Source: DASQUK01 sp046723645
GTDB taxonomy: Bacteria; Actinomycetota; Acidimicrobiia; Acidimicrobiales; VFJN01
DNA length: 51,063 nucleotides
Direction of reading: 5' to 3'
Assembly: GCA_046723645.1 (NCBI GenBank)
Contig: JBKOUY010000068.1
Span: 1-51,063, forward strand
In this document: positions 24,501-32,579 of the stretch, piece after piece
Layout of the letters: each line of letters begins with the position of its first letter
Numbering within the stretch: the first letter of the stretch is position 1
Made by a program: the position numbers and the translations under genes
The notes under the pieces: generated by a model
What the model was told of the DNA's origin: nothing
Database searches by the model: none
The model's input: the letters and a program-made list of their open reading frames with translations, nothing else

Positions 24501-25982
24501 GTGAGCGGACACGCCGAGGAGCCAGGTCGAGAACCGCCCCCATCCGTCCCGAGCGCCTGGGACGCCGCGCTCGACGCGGCCACCGACCATGCCAGGACCT
24601 ACCTCGCGGGGCTGCCCGATCGGCCTGTAGCCGCCCGGGCGACGCTCGACGAGCTGCGCACGGCGCTGGCGGTTCCACTGCCCGACGAGGCGGTCGAGCC
24701 GGCCACGGTGGTCAACGACCTGGCCCAGGCCGCCGAGCCCGGTGTCGTGGCCACCGGCTCGCCCCGCTATTTCGGCTTCGTGATCGGCGGCGCCCTGCCG
24801 GCCGCCCTCGCCGCCGACTGGCTGGCAGCCACCTGGGATCAGAACGCCGGCCTCTATGCCTGCGGGCCCCCGGCGGCGGTGGTCGAAGAGGTCGCGGGCC
24901 GGTGGGTGCTGGACCTGCTGGGGTTGCCGCGGTCCGCCTCGTTCGGCTTCGTCACCGGGGGTCAGATGGCCAACTTCACCGGCCTGGCCGTCGCCCGGAA
25001 CGCCGTGCTCGCGCGGCGGGGCTGGGACGTCGAGGCGCGCGGGCTGTCCGGGGCGCCGGGGGTCCGGGTCCTGACGAGCGACCTTCGGCACGCCACCATC
25101 GACCGGGCGCTCCGGTACCTGGGTCTCGGAACCGACGCCGCGGTCGTCATCCCCTCCGGGCCCGACGCACGCCTACCCGTGGATGCCCTTGCCGATGCGC
25201 TCGCCCATCCCTCCGGTCAGCAGCCGGCCCCCACCATCGTGTGCGCGCAGGCTGGTGAGGTGAACACCGGCGCCATCGATCAGCTGAGCGAGATCTGCCG
25301 GGTTGCGCATGCCGCCGGCGCGTGGGTGCACGTGGACGGCGCGTTCGGGTTGTGGGCGGCCGCCAGTCCCGCCCTGCGGCCGGCGCTGGCGGGCGTCGAG
25401 CAGGCCGATTCCTGGGCCACCGACTTCCACAAGTGGCTCAACGTGCCCTACGACTCCGGCTTCGTGGCCTGTGCCGACGCCGACGCCCATCGCGCCGCGA
25501 TGGGCGTCCGCGCCGCCTACCTGATCCAGGCCGACGAGGATCTTGCCGCGGCGCGAGACGAGATCGATTGGAATCCCGAGTTCTCGCGGCGGGGCCGCGG
25601 CTTCGCGGTCTACGCCGCCCTCCGGTCGCTCGGTCGGCGGGGGGTTGCCGAACTGGTCGAGGGCTGCTGTGCCCGGGCCCGCCAGTTCGCCGACCGTTTG
25701 GGCCGGCTCGAGCGGGCCGAGGTCCTCAACGACGTCGGCCTCGACCAGGTACTGGTGCGATTCCGTGCCGGCCCCGGTGCCGATGCCGCCGATCCGGCGG
25801 TCGACGACGCCGTCACACAACGGGTCATCGAGGCGCTGCAGGAATCGGGTGAGTGCTGGATGAGCGGAACCACCTGGCGCGGACACGCTGCGATGCGCAT
25901 CTCGGTGGTGAATTGGCAGACCAGGGAGGCGGACGTCGACCGCTCGATGGCCGCCATCGAACGGGCTCTGGCGTCGGCCTGA
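24501..25982 (+). CDS. PLP-dependent (aromatic/acidic amino acid-type) decarboxylase
   Basis: A 493-residue group II PLP decarboxylase-fold enzyme. Recognisable parts are TGSPRYFGFVIGGALPAALAADWLAATWDQNAGLY, SFGFVTGGQMANFTGLAVARNAVL, IVCAQAGEVNTGAIDQLSEIC, WVHVDGAFGLWAAASP (the Asp that pairs with the PLP ring) and the Schiff-base Lys ~311 in WATDFHKWLNVPYDSGF. Homologues decarboxylate aromatic amino acids, glutamate or related compounds; the substrate is not clear. GTG 24501 is preferred because codons further upstream fall inside the intergenic repeat. It is divergent from the FMN-barrel gene. Confidence 0.87.
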   Translation: MSGHAEEPGREPPPSVPSAWDAALDAATDHARTYLAGLPDRPVAARATLDELRTALAVPLPDEAVEPATVVNDLAQAAEPGVVATGSPRYFGFVIGGALPAALAADWLAATWDQNAGLYACGPPAAVVEEVAGRWVLDLLGLPRSASFGFVTGGQMANFTGLAVARNAVLARRGWDVEARGLSGAPGVRVLTSDLRHATIDRALRYLGLGTDAAVVIPSGPDARLPVDALADALAHPSGQQPAPTIVCAQAGEVNTGAIDQLSEICRVAHAAGAWVHVDGAFGLWAAASPALRPALAGVEQADSWATDFHKWLNVPYDSGFVACADADAHRAAMGVRAAYLIQADEDLAAARDEIDWNPEFSRRGRGFAVYAALRSLGRRGVAELVEGCCARARQFADRLGRLERAEVLNDVGLDQVLVRFRAGPGADAADPAVDDAVTQRVIEALQESGECWMSGTTWRGHAAMRISVVNWQTREADVDRSMAAIERALASA

Positions 25983-26040
25983 GGCGGGGCCCGGCGCGCC
26001 GCCCGGGGTCGGCGGGGCCGCGCCGCCCTAAGGTTTCGGC

Positions 26041-27339
26041 ATGAGCGCAACGGCCCCCGACGTCGACTCGATCGACCTGTCCGACCTCGACTGGTGGACC
26101 CGGCCCCTCGCCGAGCGCGAGGCCGCCTTCGCGACCCTGCGGGCGGAGCGGCCGCTGGCGCCGATGAAGCTGGAGGCGCTGCCGCACCTCGGATTCCCCG
26201 AGACGCCCTACTGGTCTCTCACCCGCTACGCGGACATCGTCGAGGTCAGCCGGCATCCCGAGCTGTTCTGCTCGGGCCAGGGCACCAACATCGCCGACCT
26301 GCCGCCGGAATTTCTCGAGTTCTTCGGCTCGATGATCAACATGGACGACCCCCGCCACGGCCGGCTGCGCCGCATCGTGGCGCGGGGCTTCACGCCGCGC
26401 CAGCTCGAGACCATGCGGGCGGACGTCGAGGGCGTGGCCGCCGGCATCGTCGACGAGATCATCGAGCGGGGAGAGTGCGACTTCGTGACCGAGGTCGCGG
26501 CGCGCCTGCCCCTGCGGATCATCGTCGACATGATGGGCATCCCCCGCAGCCAGGAGCAGTTCATCTTCGACCGCACCAACATCGTCCTCGGGTTCAGCGA
26601 CCCGGAGTACGTCGACAATGTCGACGACCCGCCCGCAGTGACGGCCGCCATCCTCACCGCCGGCACCGAGCTGGCGCAGATGGTGCAGGAGCTGGGCGAG
26701 GCCCGGCAGCGGGATCCCCGCAACGACCTCGTCACGGCGCTGGTTACCAGCGAGGTCGACGGCGAGCACCTGACGCCGCAGGAGCTCGCGTCGTTCTTCA
26801 TCCTGCTCGTCGTTGCCGGCAACGAGACGACGCGCAACGCCATCGCCCACGGCCTGTGGGCGCTGACCGAGCACCCGGAGCAGAAGGAGCGATGGCTGGC
26901 GGACATCGACGGCAAGACCGCGACCGCCGTCGAGGAGATCGTCCGCTGGGCGTCGCCGGTCATCCACTTCCGGCGGACCGTCACCACGGATGGGGCGAGG
27001 GTGGGGGAGCACGAGTTCTCCGAGGGCGAGAAGGTGGTGCTCTGGTACTGGTCGGGCAACCGCGACGAGGCCGTGTTCGACGAGCCCCACACGTTCGACG
27101 TCGGCCGGACACCCAACGATCACATCGGATTCGGTGGCCCCGGGCCCCACTTCTGCCTGGGTGCTCACCTGGCCCGGCGGGAGATCTCGGTGATGTTCGG
27201 CGAGCTGCTGCGCCGGATGCCCGACATCCAAACGGTCGGCGAGCCCGCCCGGCTGCGCTCGGGCTTCATCAACGGGATCAAGCACCTGCGCGCCGAGTGG
27301 ACGCCCAATGGGCAGGTCAGGAGTGGTGCCGGCGGCTAG
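26041..27339 (+). CDS. Cytochrome P450 (3' end altered by element insertion)
   Basis: A 432-residue P450. The I-helix LLVVAGNETTRNAI, ExxR helix VEEIVRW and haem-binding loop FGGPGPHFCLGAHLARRE (Cys ligand ~372) are intact. The general pattern (GSMINMDDPRHGRLRRIVARGFTPRQ) resembles actinobacterial sterol/fatty-acid P450s such as the CYP125/CYP142 group; that is inference. TAAGGT ends six bases before the ATG, so the mRNA is probably leaderless. The last residues (NGQVRSGAGG) lie beyond the attL core. The duplicated 3' end at 33903 encodes NGQGQ-stop instead, suggesting the original C-terminus was replaced on integration. Confidence 0.92.
   Translation: MSATAPDVDSIDLSDLDWWTRPLAEREAAFATLRAERPLAPMKLEALPHLGFPETPYWSLTRYADIVEVSRHPELFCSGQGTNIADLPPEFLEFFGSMINMDDPRHGRLRRIVARGFTPRQLETMRADVEGVAAGIVDEIIERGECDFVTEVAARLPLRIIVDMMGIPRSQEQFIFDRTNIVLGFSDPEYVDNVDDPPAVTAAILTAGTELAQMVQELGEARQRDPRNDLVTALVTSEVDGEHLTPQELASFFILLVVAGNETTRNAIAHGLWALTEHPEQKERWLADIDGKTATAVEEIVRWASPVIHFRRTVTTDGARVGEHEFSEGEKVVLWYWSGNRDEAVFDEPHTFDVGRTPNDHIGFGGPGPHFCLGAHLARREISVMFGELLRRMPDIQTVGEPARLRSGFINGIKHLRAEWTPNGQVRSGAGG
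27269..27314 (+). repeat. attL: left direct repeat, P450 3' end
   Basis: Starts TCAACGGGATCAAGCACCT and encodes the P450 C-terminal NGIKHLRAEWTPNG. The longest identical block shared with attR is 20 bp (27289-27308); single mismatches lie on each side of it, so crossover probably occurred in or near this block. Confidence 0.8.
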
Positions 27340-27665
27340 CCGCCCGCGTCTGTGACACCAGCGTGACACGCGACGTCGTTGGCAAACGCCGCCTCGACGA
27401 CCGAGCGGGCCCGTTCGTGGTCGGCTGGCATGAGGTGCGCGTAGGTCCGCAGCAGTTCGGCCGGCGAGTGGCCGAGGTAGTCGGCGGCGGCCGCCACCGA
27501 CACGCCACCCGACAGCAGCGTCGAGGCGAACGTGTGACGGCAGTCGTGGAACCGTGCCCGCGGCAGCTCGGCACGATGACGTAGCCGGTCCCAGATCACA
27601 CCGAAGCGCTGGCGGCGCAGCGGCCGGCCGTCGACACCGCCCAGCAGCAGGCCGTGCCGGCCCGT
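27336..27665 (-). pseudogene. int: Tyrosine-recombinase integrase, C-terminal fragment
   Basis: About 109 codons homologous to the catalytic C-terminus of phage-type integrases: RFHDCRHTFASTLL (HxxR box), ADYLGHSPAELL (third catalytic His region) and RTYAHLMPADHERAR with the nucleophile Tyr. The arm-binding, core-binding and box I Arg regions are missing. Homology stops near 27660, where the sequence meets the truncated RepA-like gene head to head; the longer open frame beyond that is antisense to repA. The stop codon overlaps that of the P450 in a CTAG palindrome. The protein would be inactive. Confidence 0.8.
27352..27369. repeat. Paired GTGACAC repeats, left end of element
   Basis: GTGACAC at 27352 and again at 27363, an 11-bp period, 32 bp beyond the attL core. 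The same pairing occurs at 33764/33775 and 33989/34000 near attR. These are candidate arm-type integrase or accessory-factor sites. Confidence 0.5.
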
Positions 27666-28452
27666 GCCGTGCACCTTGGATTCCCACAAAGACGCCGACG
27701 TACGGCGCGCTCTTGAACCTCTCGTGTCCATGACCGAGAACGTCGATATGGCCGCTATCGGGCTGATCCATCACAACAAATCCGGCAAGACCGACCCGCT
27801 CGAGCTCGTCATGGCGTCCAAGGCTTTCACCGCTGTGGCCCACTCAGTGCACACCGTCATCAAAGACCCCGACGACGAAACCGGTTCACGGAAGTTGTTC
27901 GGCACCCCGAAGAACAACCTCGGCCGGCTTGACCTCCCCACCCTGTCATTCACCGTGAACCCGTGGAAGTACGCCACCGACGACGGCCCCGGCGAAACCG
28001 GGCAACTCGTCTGGGGAGACGACGCCGAAGGCACCATCGCCGACGCCATCGCCCGAGCTCACCGCGACCCCGACGAACGCACCGCTGTCGACGAAGCTGC
28101 CGACTGGCTCGCCGACTACATGCAAGTCCACGCCGGGCGTGTCGCCAGCGCTGACGCCAAGGCTGACGGTAAGAAGGTCGGTCACGCCGAACACAACCTC
28201 AAACGGGCCCGAGCGAAGCTGCGGCTACACGTCGTCAGTGAAGGCTTTCCGCGGGTCACGTATTGGGTTGTCCACGCCCCAGTCGGAACAGATTCCCCTA
28301 GGGGAGACACCTCTGTTCCAACTGAACTAACTGAGGGTACAAAACCCCTGGTCAGCGCCAGTTGGAACAGTCGGAACAGTGGGAACGGCACGGGGGTACC
28401 GGTGTCCCCACTGGGACCCCCGCCTCGGCCCACCTTGGAGCTCGACTGGTGA
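27664..28452 (+). pseudogene. RepA-like AAA (RecA-fold) replication ATPase, N-terminus deleted
   Basis: The surviving ~260 codons match the C-terminal half of phage/plasmid RepA-like ATPases: DSHKDADVRRALEPLVSM, LIHHNKSG, ASKAFTAVAHSVHTVIKDPDDETGSRKLFGTPKNNLGR, LPTLSFTVNPW. A DNA-binding-like tail follows (AVDEAADWLADYM ... GHAEHNLKRARAKLRL). The P-loop and Walker B segments that should precede it are absent. Recognisable homology begins at about 27676, a few bases from where integrase homology ends on the other strand, so one deletion probably removed the N-termini of both. The next gene overlaps its stop (GTGA). Confidence 0.75.
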
Positions 28453-29246
28453 CCCCCGCCCGCCAGCTAGCCCGCACCCTCGAGGTACGGGGGGTCCGCC
28501 TCTCCCTCACCTCCGACGGCCGATTGCACACCACGGCCAGAGGCAGTTGCAACAAGCCGGGACGGTGGGGTGACGGTCGACCCGCACCGCTGTGCAACTG
28601 CGCGCGGCCGATCACGAAAGAGGGCATCAACCCCGAGTCGAAGTTGGGCCGCATGTTGCTCGAGCGGGATTATCCGTTGCCGACGCGGTTTCCGCCGCCG
28701 ACGTATCCGCCGGGTTGGTCGGGGACGGCGGTGTCGGGGGACCCGTCCGAGTATGCGGAGCGGATCGGGTGGCCGTGGGAGCCGCAACTCCGGTTGGCGT
28801 TCTGGTCTAGCGACCACCTCGAGTGTCCGGAGTGTGGCTACCGGTTCAACGAGGCGTACGAGGTCGACGGGGCCGCGCATGACCGGTTGTCTCGCGCCGA
28901 GCTCGAGGCGTATCGGGAGAAGGGGCGGGCGGTGAATGCGGCGAGGGCGGAGGAACAGCGCAATAACCGGGAGGGGTTCGCAGCATCCGTCGTTTATGAC
29001 GGGAGGGCGATGGCGCGGGCATGGTCTGTAGGCAAAACTGGAGCAACAAAGGAGAGTGGTCAGCGATGGGCCGCAACGGTCGAGGCACGGAACCGGAATT
29101 CGTTGAAGGTGCCGTGCGTGTCGAGGATTTGGGTATGTCGGTCGCCGATGTCGAACAGCTCGGTTTCCGGATCGTCGAGCATTGGTCCTGTGTACCGGCG
29201 GTGTCTGAGCGTGATGCTTACGCGCTTGCGAGGCGAAAGCAGATGA
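28449..29246 (+). CDS. Phage-type hypothetical protein with CxxC motif
   Basis: GTG 28449 overlaps the repA stop, so it is coupled to it. The ~265-residue product has a Cys-bearing N-terminal part (GSCNKPGRWGDGRPAPLCNC), then FPPPTYPPGWSGTAVSG, and a zinc-ribbon-like DHLECPECGYRFNEAYEVDG. A charged region follows (LSRAELEAYREKGRAVNAARAEEQRNN). The last ~60 codons overlap the next gene, which has its own strong ribosome site. That region looks Arg/Ser-rich and non-native, so the true C-terminus may be shorter or frameshifted near 28980-29040. No function is recognised. Confidence 0.5.
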   Translation: MTPARQLARTLEVRGVRLSLTSDGRLHTTARGSCNKPGRWGDGRPAPLCNCARPITKEGINPESKLGRMLLERDYPLPTRFPPPTYPPGWSGTAVSGDPSEYAERIGWPWEPQLRLAFWSSDHLECPECGYRFNEAYEVDGAAHDRLSRAELEAYREKGRAVNAARAEEQRNNREGFAASVVYDGRAMARAWSVGKTGATKESGQRWAATVEARNRNSLKVPCVSRIWVCRSPMSNSSVSGSSSIGPVYRRCLSVMLTRLRGESR

Positions 29247-29464
29247 TCGACCGGCAACGCGAGGATGAGCGGCGTCGCCGTGAGGCCGAGCGGGAACAGA
29301 AGCTGGCCGCCGAGTTCGCCGCCCAGGTGCCGCGTGGCATCCCGGCCCCCGAACCCGGTATGTCCGCTCTCGAGGTCTTGTTCGCCGCCGATGCCCATGA
29401 ACGTGAACCGTCGGTTCGCACGCAGTTGCTCGAGGAAGAGCTGGCTGCCGGAAGGGGGTCCTGA
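29066..29464 (+). CDS. Small element protein with charged coiled-coil
   Basis: 132 residues from ATG 29066, preceded by AAAGGAG. The N-terminal part (VRVEDLGMSVADVEQLGFRIVEHWSCVPAVSERDAYALARRKQ) is followed by a charged heptad-like helix (MIDRQREDERRRREAEREQKLAAEF) and an acidic tail. It is part of the same-strand gene row repA-29.8 kb. No known domain; probably a phage or satellite accessory protein. Confidence 0.6.
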   Translation: MGRNGRGTEPEFVEGAVRVEDLGMSVADVEQLGFRIVEHWSCVPAVSERDAYALARRKQMIDRQREDERRRREAEREQKLAAEFAAQVPRGIPAPEPGMSALEVLFAADAHEREPSVRTQLLEEELAAGRGS

Positions 29465-29465
29465 G

Positions 29466-29840
29466 ATGGCTTGGCCTCCGCCCTCGACGTTTCCTGTTGA
29501 GCCGCCGCCTCAGCCCGGCTGGTGGGTCGGACTCAGTTACAACAGGCTGGTCGCTCGTGGCCTCGCTGAGAGGCGGGCCAGGGAGCAGGACGAGCGGTGG
29601 CGTGAGATTCGGCGGCGGGTCGAACGGCTCAATGAGGCGCTGTGCCTGATGGAGAGCGCCGCCCCGGCGTACCGGGTGGAGGGCGTCAGCAAGGCGGCCC
29701 GGCACCTCAGCCGGTGCGGGGTTGAGTCGCGGTCGCGGTCAGCTGGCCCCGAGGTCGAACACTTCGTCGGCCGGCAGGTGGGTCCCCTTGAGATGTGGCA
29801 GGCCGATCGCGACGAAGCCGAGGTGCTGCGGCAGAAGTAA
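29466..29840 (+). CDS. Small element hypothetical protein
   Basis: 124 residues from ATG 29466, one base after the previous stop and preceded by GGAAGGGGG, so tightly coupled. A Pro/Trp-rich N-terminus (MAWPPPSTFPVEPPPQPGWWVG) precedes a basic/acidic helix (RLVARGLAERRAREQDERWREIRRRVERLNEALCL). The C-terminal half has no recognised motif. Function unknown; a role within the element is inferred from position. Confidence 0.55.
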   Translation: MAWPPPSTFPVEPPPQPGWWVGLSYNRLVARGLAERRAREQDERWREIRRRVERLNEALCLMESAAPAYRVEGVSKAARHLSRCGVESRSRSAGPEVEHFVGRQVGPLEMWQADRDEAEVLRQK

Positions 29841-30178
29841 GTGGCAGCTGGTGTCGCTGGGCGTTCCTCGGGTGGTGGTTGTGGACGAGGCGGTTTGCGC
29901 GCCGTCGCGCCGCCCGGGATCTGCGCCGGTTGGCCGACGAGGTCGCCGATGTTGTCGATCGGCCCGGTTGGCATCAACGGGCGGCGTGCCGCGGCATGGT
30001 GGACGTGTTCTTTCCGGTGGCGACGACGGAGAAGGCGGTCGCGCCGGCGTTACGGCTGTGCGGCAGCTGCGAGGTGTTCGATGAGTGTGCGGCGGCGTCG
30101 GTCGGTGAGCACGACGGCGTGTGGGCCGGTGAGCTGCGCGTCCGCGAGCGGCGCCGGAGGGTGAGGTTGGCGGGGTGA
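29795..30178 (+). CDS. WhiB-like iron-sulfur transcription factor (element-borne)
   Basis: The C-terminal ~85 residues form a WhiB domain: WHQRAACRGM (first Cys), a 30-residue spacer, LCGSCEVFDEC (the CxxC plus fourth Cys), then GVWAGE, the turn that in Wbl proteins contacts sigma-A, and a basic tail (RVRERRRRVRLAG) for DNA contact. All four [4Fe-4S] ligands are present. Actinophages often carry WhiB genes that alter host regulation. The start is uncertain: ATG 29795 overlaps the previous gene by 46 bp, while internal TTG codons (about 29878 or later) would give the usual shorter Wbl length. Confidence 0.75.
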   Translation: MAGRSRRSRGAAAEVSGSWCRWAFLGWWLWTRRFARRRAARDLRRLADEVADVVDRPGWHQRAACRGMVDVFFPVATTEKAVAPALRLCGSCEVFDECAAASVGEHDGVWAGELRVRERRRRVRLAG

Positions 30179-30267
30179 CCGCCGTCGAACCGTTCCACGT
30201 CCGGGCCCCGCCGTGCGCCACCACGTCGCGCAGTAGCTTGAGGGCCGGACCACTTACCCCTGTCCCG

Positions 30268-30305
30268 AGGAGCCCCCGCCGCGAGTGCTGTCAGCGGGGG
30301 CTCCT
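30268..30305. terminator. Perfect 12-bp hairpin after the WhiB gene
   Basis: AGGAGCCCCCGC and GCGGGGGCTCCT (30268-30279, 30294-30305) with a 14-nt loop, 90 bp downstream of the whiB stop. It separates the phage-type gene row from the YibE/F gene, so a transcription terminator is likely despite the lack of a T-tract. Confidence 0.6.
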
Positions 30306-30338
30306 GTCGCGTCTGGGCCGTGTCCCCGGATCCTCACC

Positions 30339-31649
30339 GTGACCCACGTCCTGGCGCGGCTGGTTCTGAGGGTCGAGACTCCGCCGGTGGCACACGGGCA
30401 TCATCATCACCACGACCTGCCGCGCCGGGAGCTGGATGCACCTATGGTGCGTCGCCTTCTCGCCGGTGTCGTGGCCGTCCTGGTTGTCGCTGCGTTGGTG
30501 GGGCTCGCCGTTTGGTGGCCCCGCGGCGATCCAGTAGTCGACCGGGAGGTCCTCGGCTACGGCGATCGGGTCGATGCCACGGTCACGGCCGCCGAGATCG
30601 GACCGTGCAGTTACGACCCCGAGGCGGAGTGCAACGTCGTGACCGCCCGTATCGCCAGCTGGCCGGACGAGGGGACGTTCGCCACCCTGGAGGCGGACGT
30701 CGCGACGCGGACGCAGGTGGCGGAGCTGGCAGTGGGCGACGACATCGTGCTCAACGACGCCGGCCCGGACGTCGACGCCGCCGCCCGCTACTCGTTCGCC
30801 GACGTCCAGCGCGGGCTGCCGCTGGTCATCCTGGCAGTGGTCTTCGGGATCGCGGTGGTGGCGCTGGGGCGGCTGCGAGGGTTGTTGGCGCTGGCCGGCA
30901 TCGGCATCACCGTGGGCGTGTTGCTCGCCTTCGTGTTCCCGGCGTTGCTGCGGGGCGCCTCGCCGCTCGGTGTCGCCCTCACCGGCGGCATCGTCATCGC
31001 CGTCAGCACCATCTACCTCGCCCACGGTGTCAGCGACCGCACGACCGTAGCCCTGGTGGGCACGATCGCCAGCCTGTTGTTGACCGCCGCGTTGGGTGCT
31101 GCCTTTGGGGCTGCGACCCATCTCAGCGGCCTGGCGTCAGAGGAATCGCTCAACCTGTTGACGTTCGCGCCGGAGCTCGACTTCCGCGGTCTGCTACTGG
31201 CGGCCACGATCATCGGAGCCCTGGGCGTCCTCGACGACGTGACCATCACCCAGGTATCCGCCGTCTGGGAGCTCCACCACACCGACCCCCAGGTTCGAGC
31301 CCGTGGACTCTATTCGGCCGGGATCCGCATCGGTCGGGACCACATCGCATCGACAGTCAACACCCTGGTGCTCGCATACACGGCGGCGGCGCTGCCGATG
31401 CTGTTGTTGTTCACCCAGTCGGGCTTGGCCGTGGGAGAGGTACTTACCACCGAGACCTTGGCCGTCGAGATCGTCCAGACCCTGGTCGGATCGATCGGAC
31501 TGGTTGCCTCGGTGCCGCTCACCACCGCGTTGGCGAGTTGGGTTGTCACGTTGTCCGGCCGTGACGAGCAGCCCGAGCGGTTCGAGCGCACGCCGCGCCG
31601 GCCCGCTGTTGCCCAGAGTCCCCAGGACGCGTTCTGGGGACGCCAATGA
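30339..31649 (+). CDS. YibE/F-family integral membrane protein
   Basis: About 436 residues from GTG 30339. A His-rich segment (HGHHHHHDLPRRELD) precedes the first helix (LLAGVVAVLVVAALVGLAVWW). An extracytoplasmic domain (VDATVTAAEIGPCSYDPEAECNVVTARI) follows, then about seven helices with the family stretch GIGITVGVLLAFVFPALLRG, VSTIYLAHGVSDRTTVALVGT, and the conserved cytoplasmic GALGVLDDVTITQVSAVWELHHTDP. YibE/F proteins are conserved in actinobacteria and Firmicutes but have no settled function. It lies inside the element boundaries and may be cargo. A later ATG (30444) is an alternative start. Confidence 0.85.
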   Translation: MTHVLARLVLRVETPPVAHGHHHHHDLPRRELDAPMVRRLLAGVVAVLVVAALVGLAVWWPRGDPVVDREVLGYGDRVDATVTAAEIGPCSYDPEAECNVVTARIASWPDEGTFATLEADVATRTQVAELAVGDDIVLNDAGPDVDAAARYSFADVQRGLPLVILAVVFGIAVVALGRLRGLLALAGIGITVGVLLAFVFPALLRGASPLGVALTGGIVIAVSTIYLAHGVSDRTTVALVGTIASLLLTAALGAAFGAATHLSGLASEESLNLLTFAPELDFRGLLLAATIIGALGVLDDVTITQVSAVWELHHTDPQVRARGLYSAGIRIGRDHIASTVNTLVLAYTAAALPMLLLFTQSGLAVGEVLTTETLAVEIVQTLVGSIGLVASVPLTTALASWVVTLSGRDEQPERFERTPRRPAVAQSPQDAFWGRQ

Positions 31650-31677
31650 GATCGTCCGCGGCATCGGGCGTCTTCGT

Positions 31678-31958
31678 CACGGGGACGCCCACACCTCGTC
31701 CGTCGCAACCTGCGCCTCCTCGACCGTGGCGAAGCGGCCGACGGTGGTGATGGGTGAGAGGCCGGGTGGGTCCTCGAGGCGGAGGTAGGCGACCCAGCCG
31801 TCGCCGTCGCGGGTGACGGTGCCGCGGATCTTCGAGTCCCAGGTGCCGGACCAGTGGCGGGGGGCGAGCTACCGCCAGGTGAGGCCAGGGCCCTCGTCGG
31901 GCTCCGGGTCGGGTTGCATGTAGGCGAACTGGAAGCCATCTCGCCAGTCTCCACCCAT
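31678..31958 (-). pseudogene. SOS-type 95-residue protein paralogue, interrupted by TAG
   Basis: Read from ATG 31958 the frame encodes MGGDWRDGFQFA ... GPGLTWR, then TAG at codon 30 (31869-31871), then continues LAPRHWSGTWDSKIRGTV ... DGWVAYLRLEDPPGLSPITTVGRFATVEEAQVATDEVWASP. It is a close paralogue of the intact gene at 38034-38321, where the position corresponding to the stop is Glu. A single substitution explains the nonsense codon; no frameshift is seen. The promoter is intact (31959-31994). The first 29 codons could still be expressed. It is a pseudogene unless the stop is read through. Confidence 0.75.
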
Positions 31959-31994
31959 GGGACGAACATACGTTTGGGCATGGCTGCGTGGCAA
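31959..31994 (-). promoter_or_regulatory. Leaderless promoter overlapped by a LexA-type SOS box (pseudogene copy)
   Basis: On the minus strand: TTGCCA (-35, 31989-31994), 18-bp spacer, TATGTT (-10, 31965-31970), six bases, then ATG. The 14-bp box CAAACGTATGTTCG (31963-31976) covers the -10 and fits the Gram-positive LexA consensus CGAACRNRYGTTYG in the other reading direction. The same arrangement precedes the intact paralogue. Confidence 0.7.
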
Positions 31995-32025
31995 GGGGTA
32001 GGCGCCCCCGGATTCTCCCCCCGGT

Positions 32026-32403
32026 TCAGAGGCCGGCCCGCTTGAGCACGCTGGCCGGTACGCCCACCTCGCGCAGCGCCGCGGCCCTGATCCCGCTGCG
32101 CTGGGCCCACGACGCGGCCACCTTCACGAACGCCTCCTCGAGCTCGGGGAGCCGGGCCGCCTGATCGATCCGTGCGAGCTGAGCGTCGATGTCCAGGCGC
32201 TGCTGAATCAATTCGACCTCACGGATGGGCGACGACTCCTCGGCAATCCACTGCTCGATCTGGACACGCCGCTTCTCAAGGTTGGGCCGGCTCCGTGCCG
32301 ACACCTTCGGCGCCCGCAGCGCCGTCAGGTAGGCGGCGACGGCGTTGGTTTCGGCTCGCCGCTTGCCGACGTTCCGCGGCCGCTCCGACATACGCCGCGC
32401 CAT
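32026..32403 (-). CDS. Small conserved hypothetical protein (element-type)
   Basis: 125 residues from ATG 32403, supported by GGAGGGG about eight bases upstream. A basic N-terminus (MARRMSERPRNVGKRRAETN) precedes predicted long helices (ARSRPNLEKRRVQIEQWIAEESSPIREVELIQQRLDIDAQLARI), and the C-terminus GIRAAALREVGVPASVLKRAGL suggests a small helical DNA-binding-like end. The pattern recalls small ORFs seen near actinobacterial mobile elements. Function unknown. Confidence 0.65.
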   Translation of the reverse strand: MARRMSERPRNVGKRRAETNAVAAYLTALRAPKVSARSRPNLEKRRVQIEQWIAEESSPIREVELIQQRLDIDAQLARIDQAARLPELEEAFVKVAASWAQRSGIRAAALREVGVPASVLKRAGL

Positions 32404-32579
32404 CCGATGTCCCCTCCGGGGCGCTGGTCTACCACGCCGGCGCGGGGTGGAACTGCCATGCCGAACGTCGACCGTGGCAGCGCGACCACCTTCAGCGCTT
32501 CTTAAGGCGGTATTGCTACGGTCGGCGAGTCGGCGCCACGGTGGGTGACGCCGACTGGCGGACAAAGGAGGCACCCTCC

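Noticed and set aside
26001..26028. GC-rich palindromic sequence upstream of the P450 gene
   Set aside because: Pairings are irregular, and in DNA this GC-rich such short foldbacks are expected by chance; the TAAGGT promoter explains the region better.
31288..31306. tRNA T-loop-like GGTTCGAGCCC
   Set aside because: It lies within the YibE/F coding sequence, and no acceptor, D or anticodon arms can be drawn around it.
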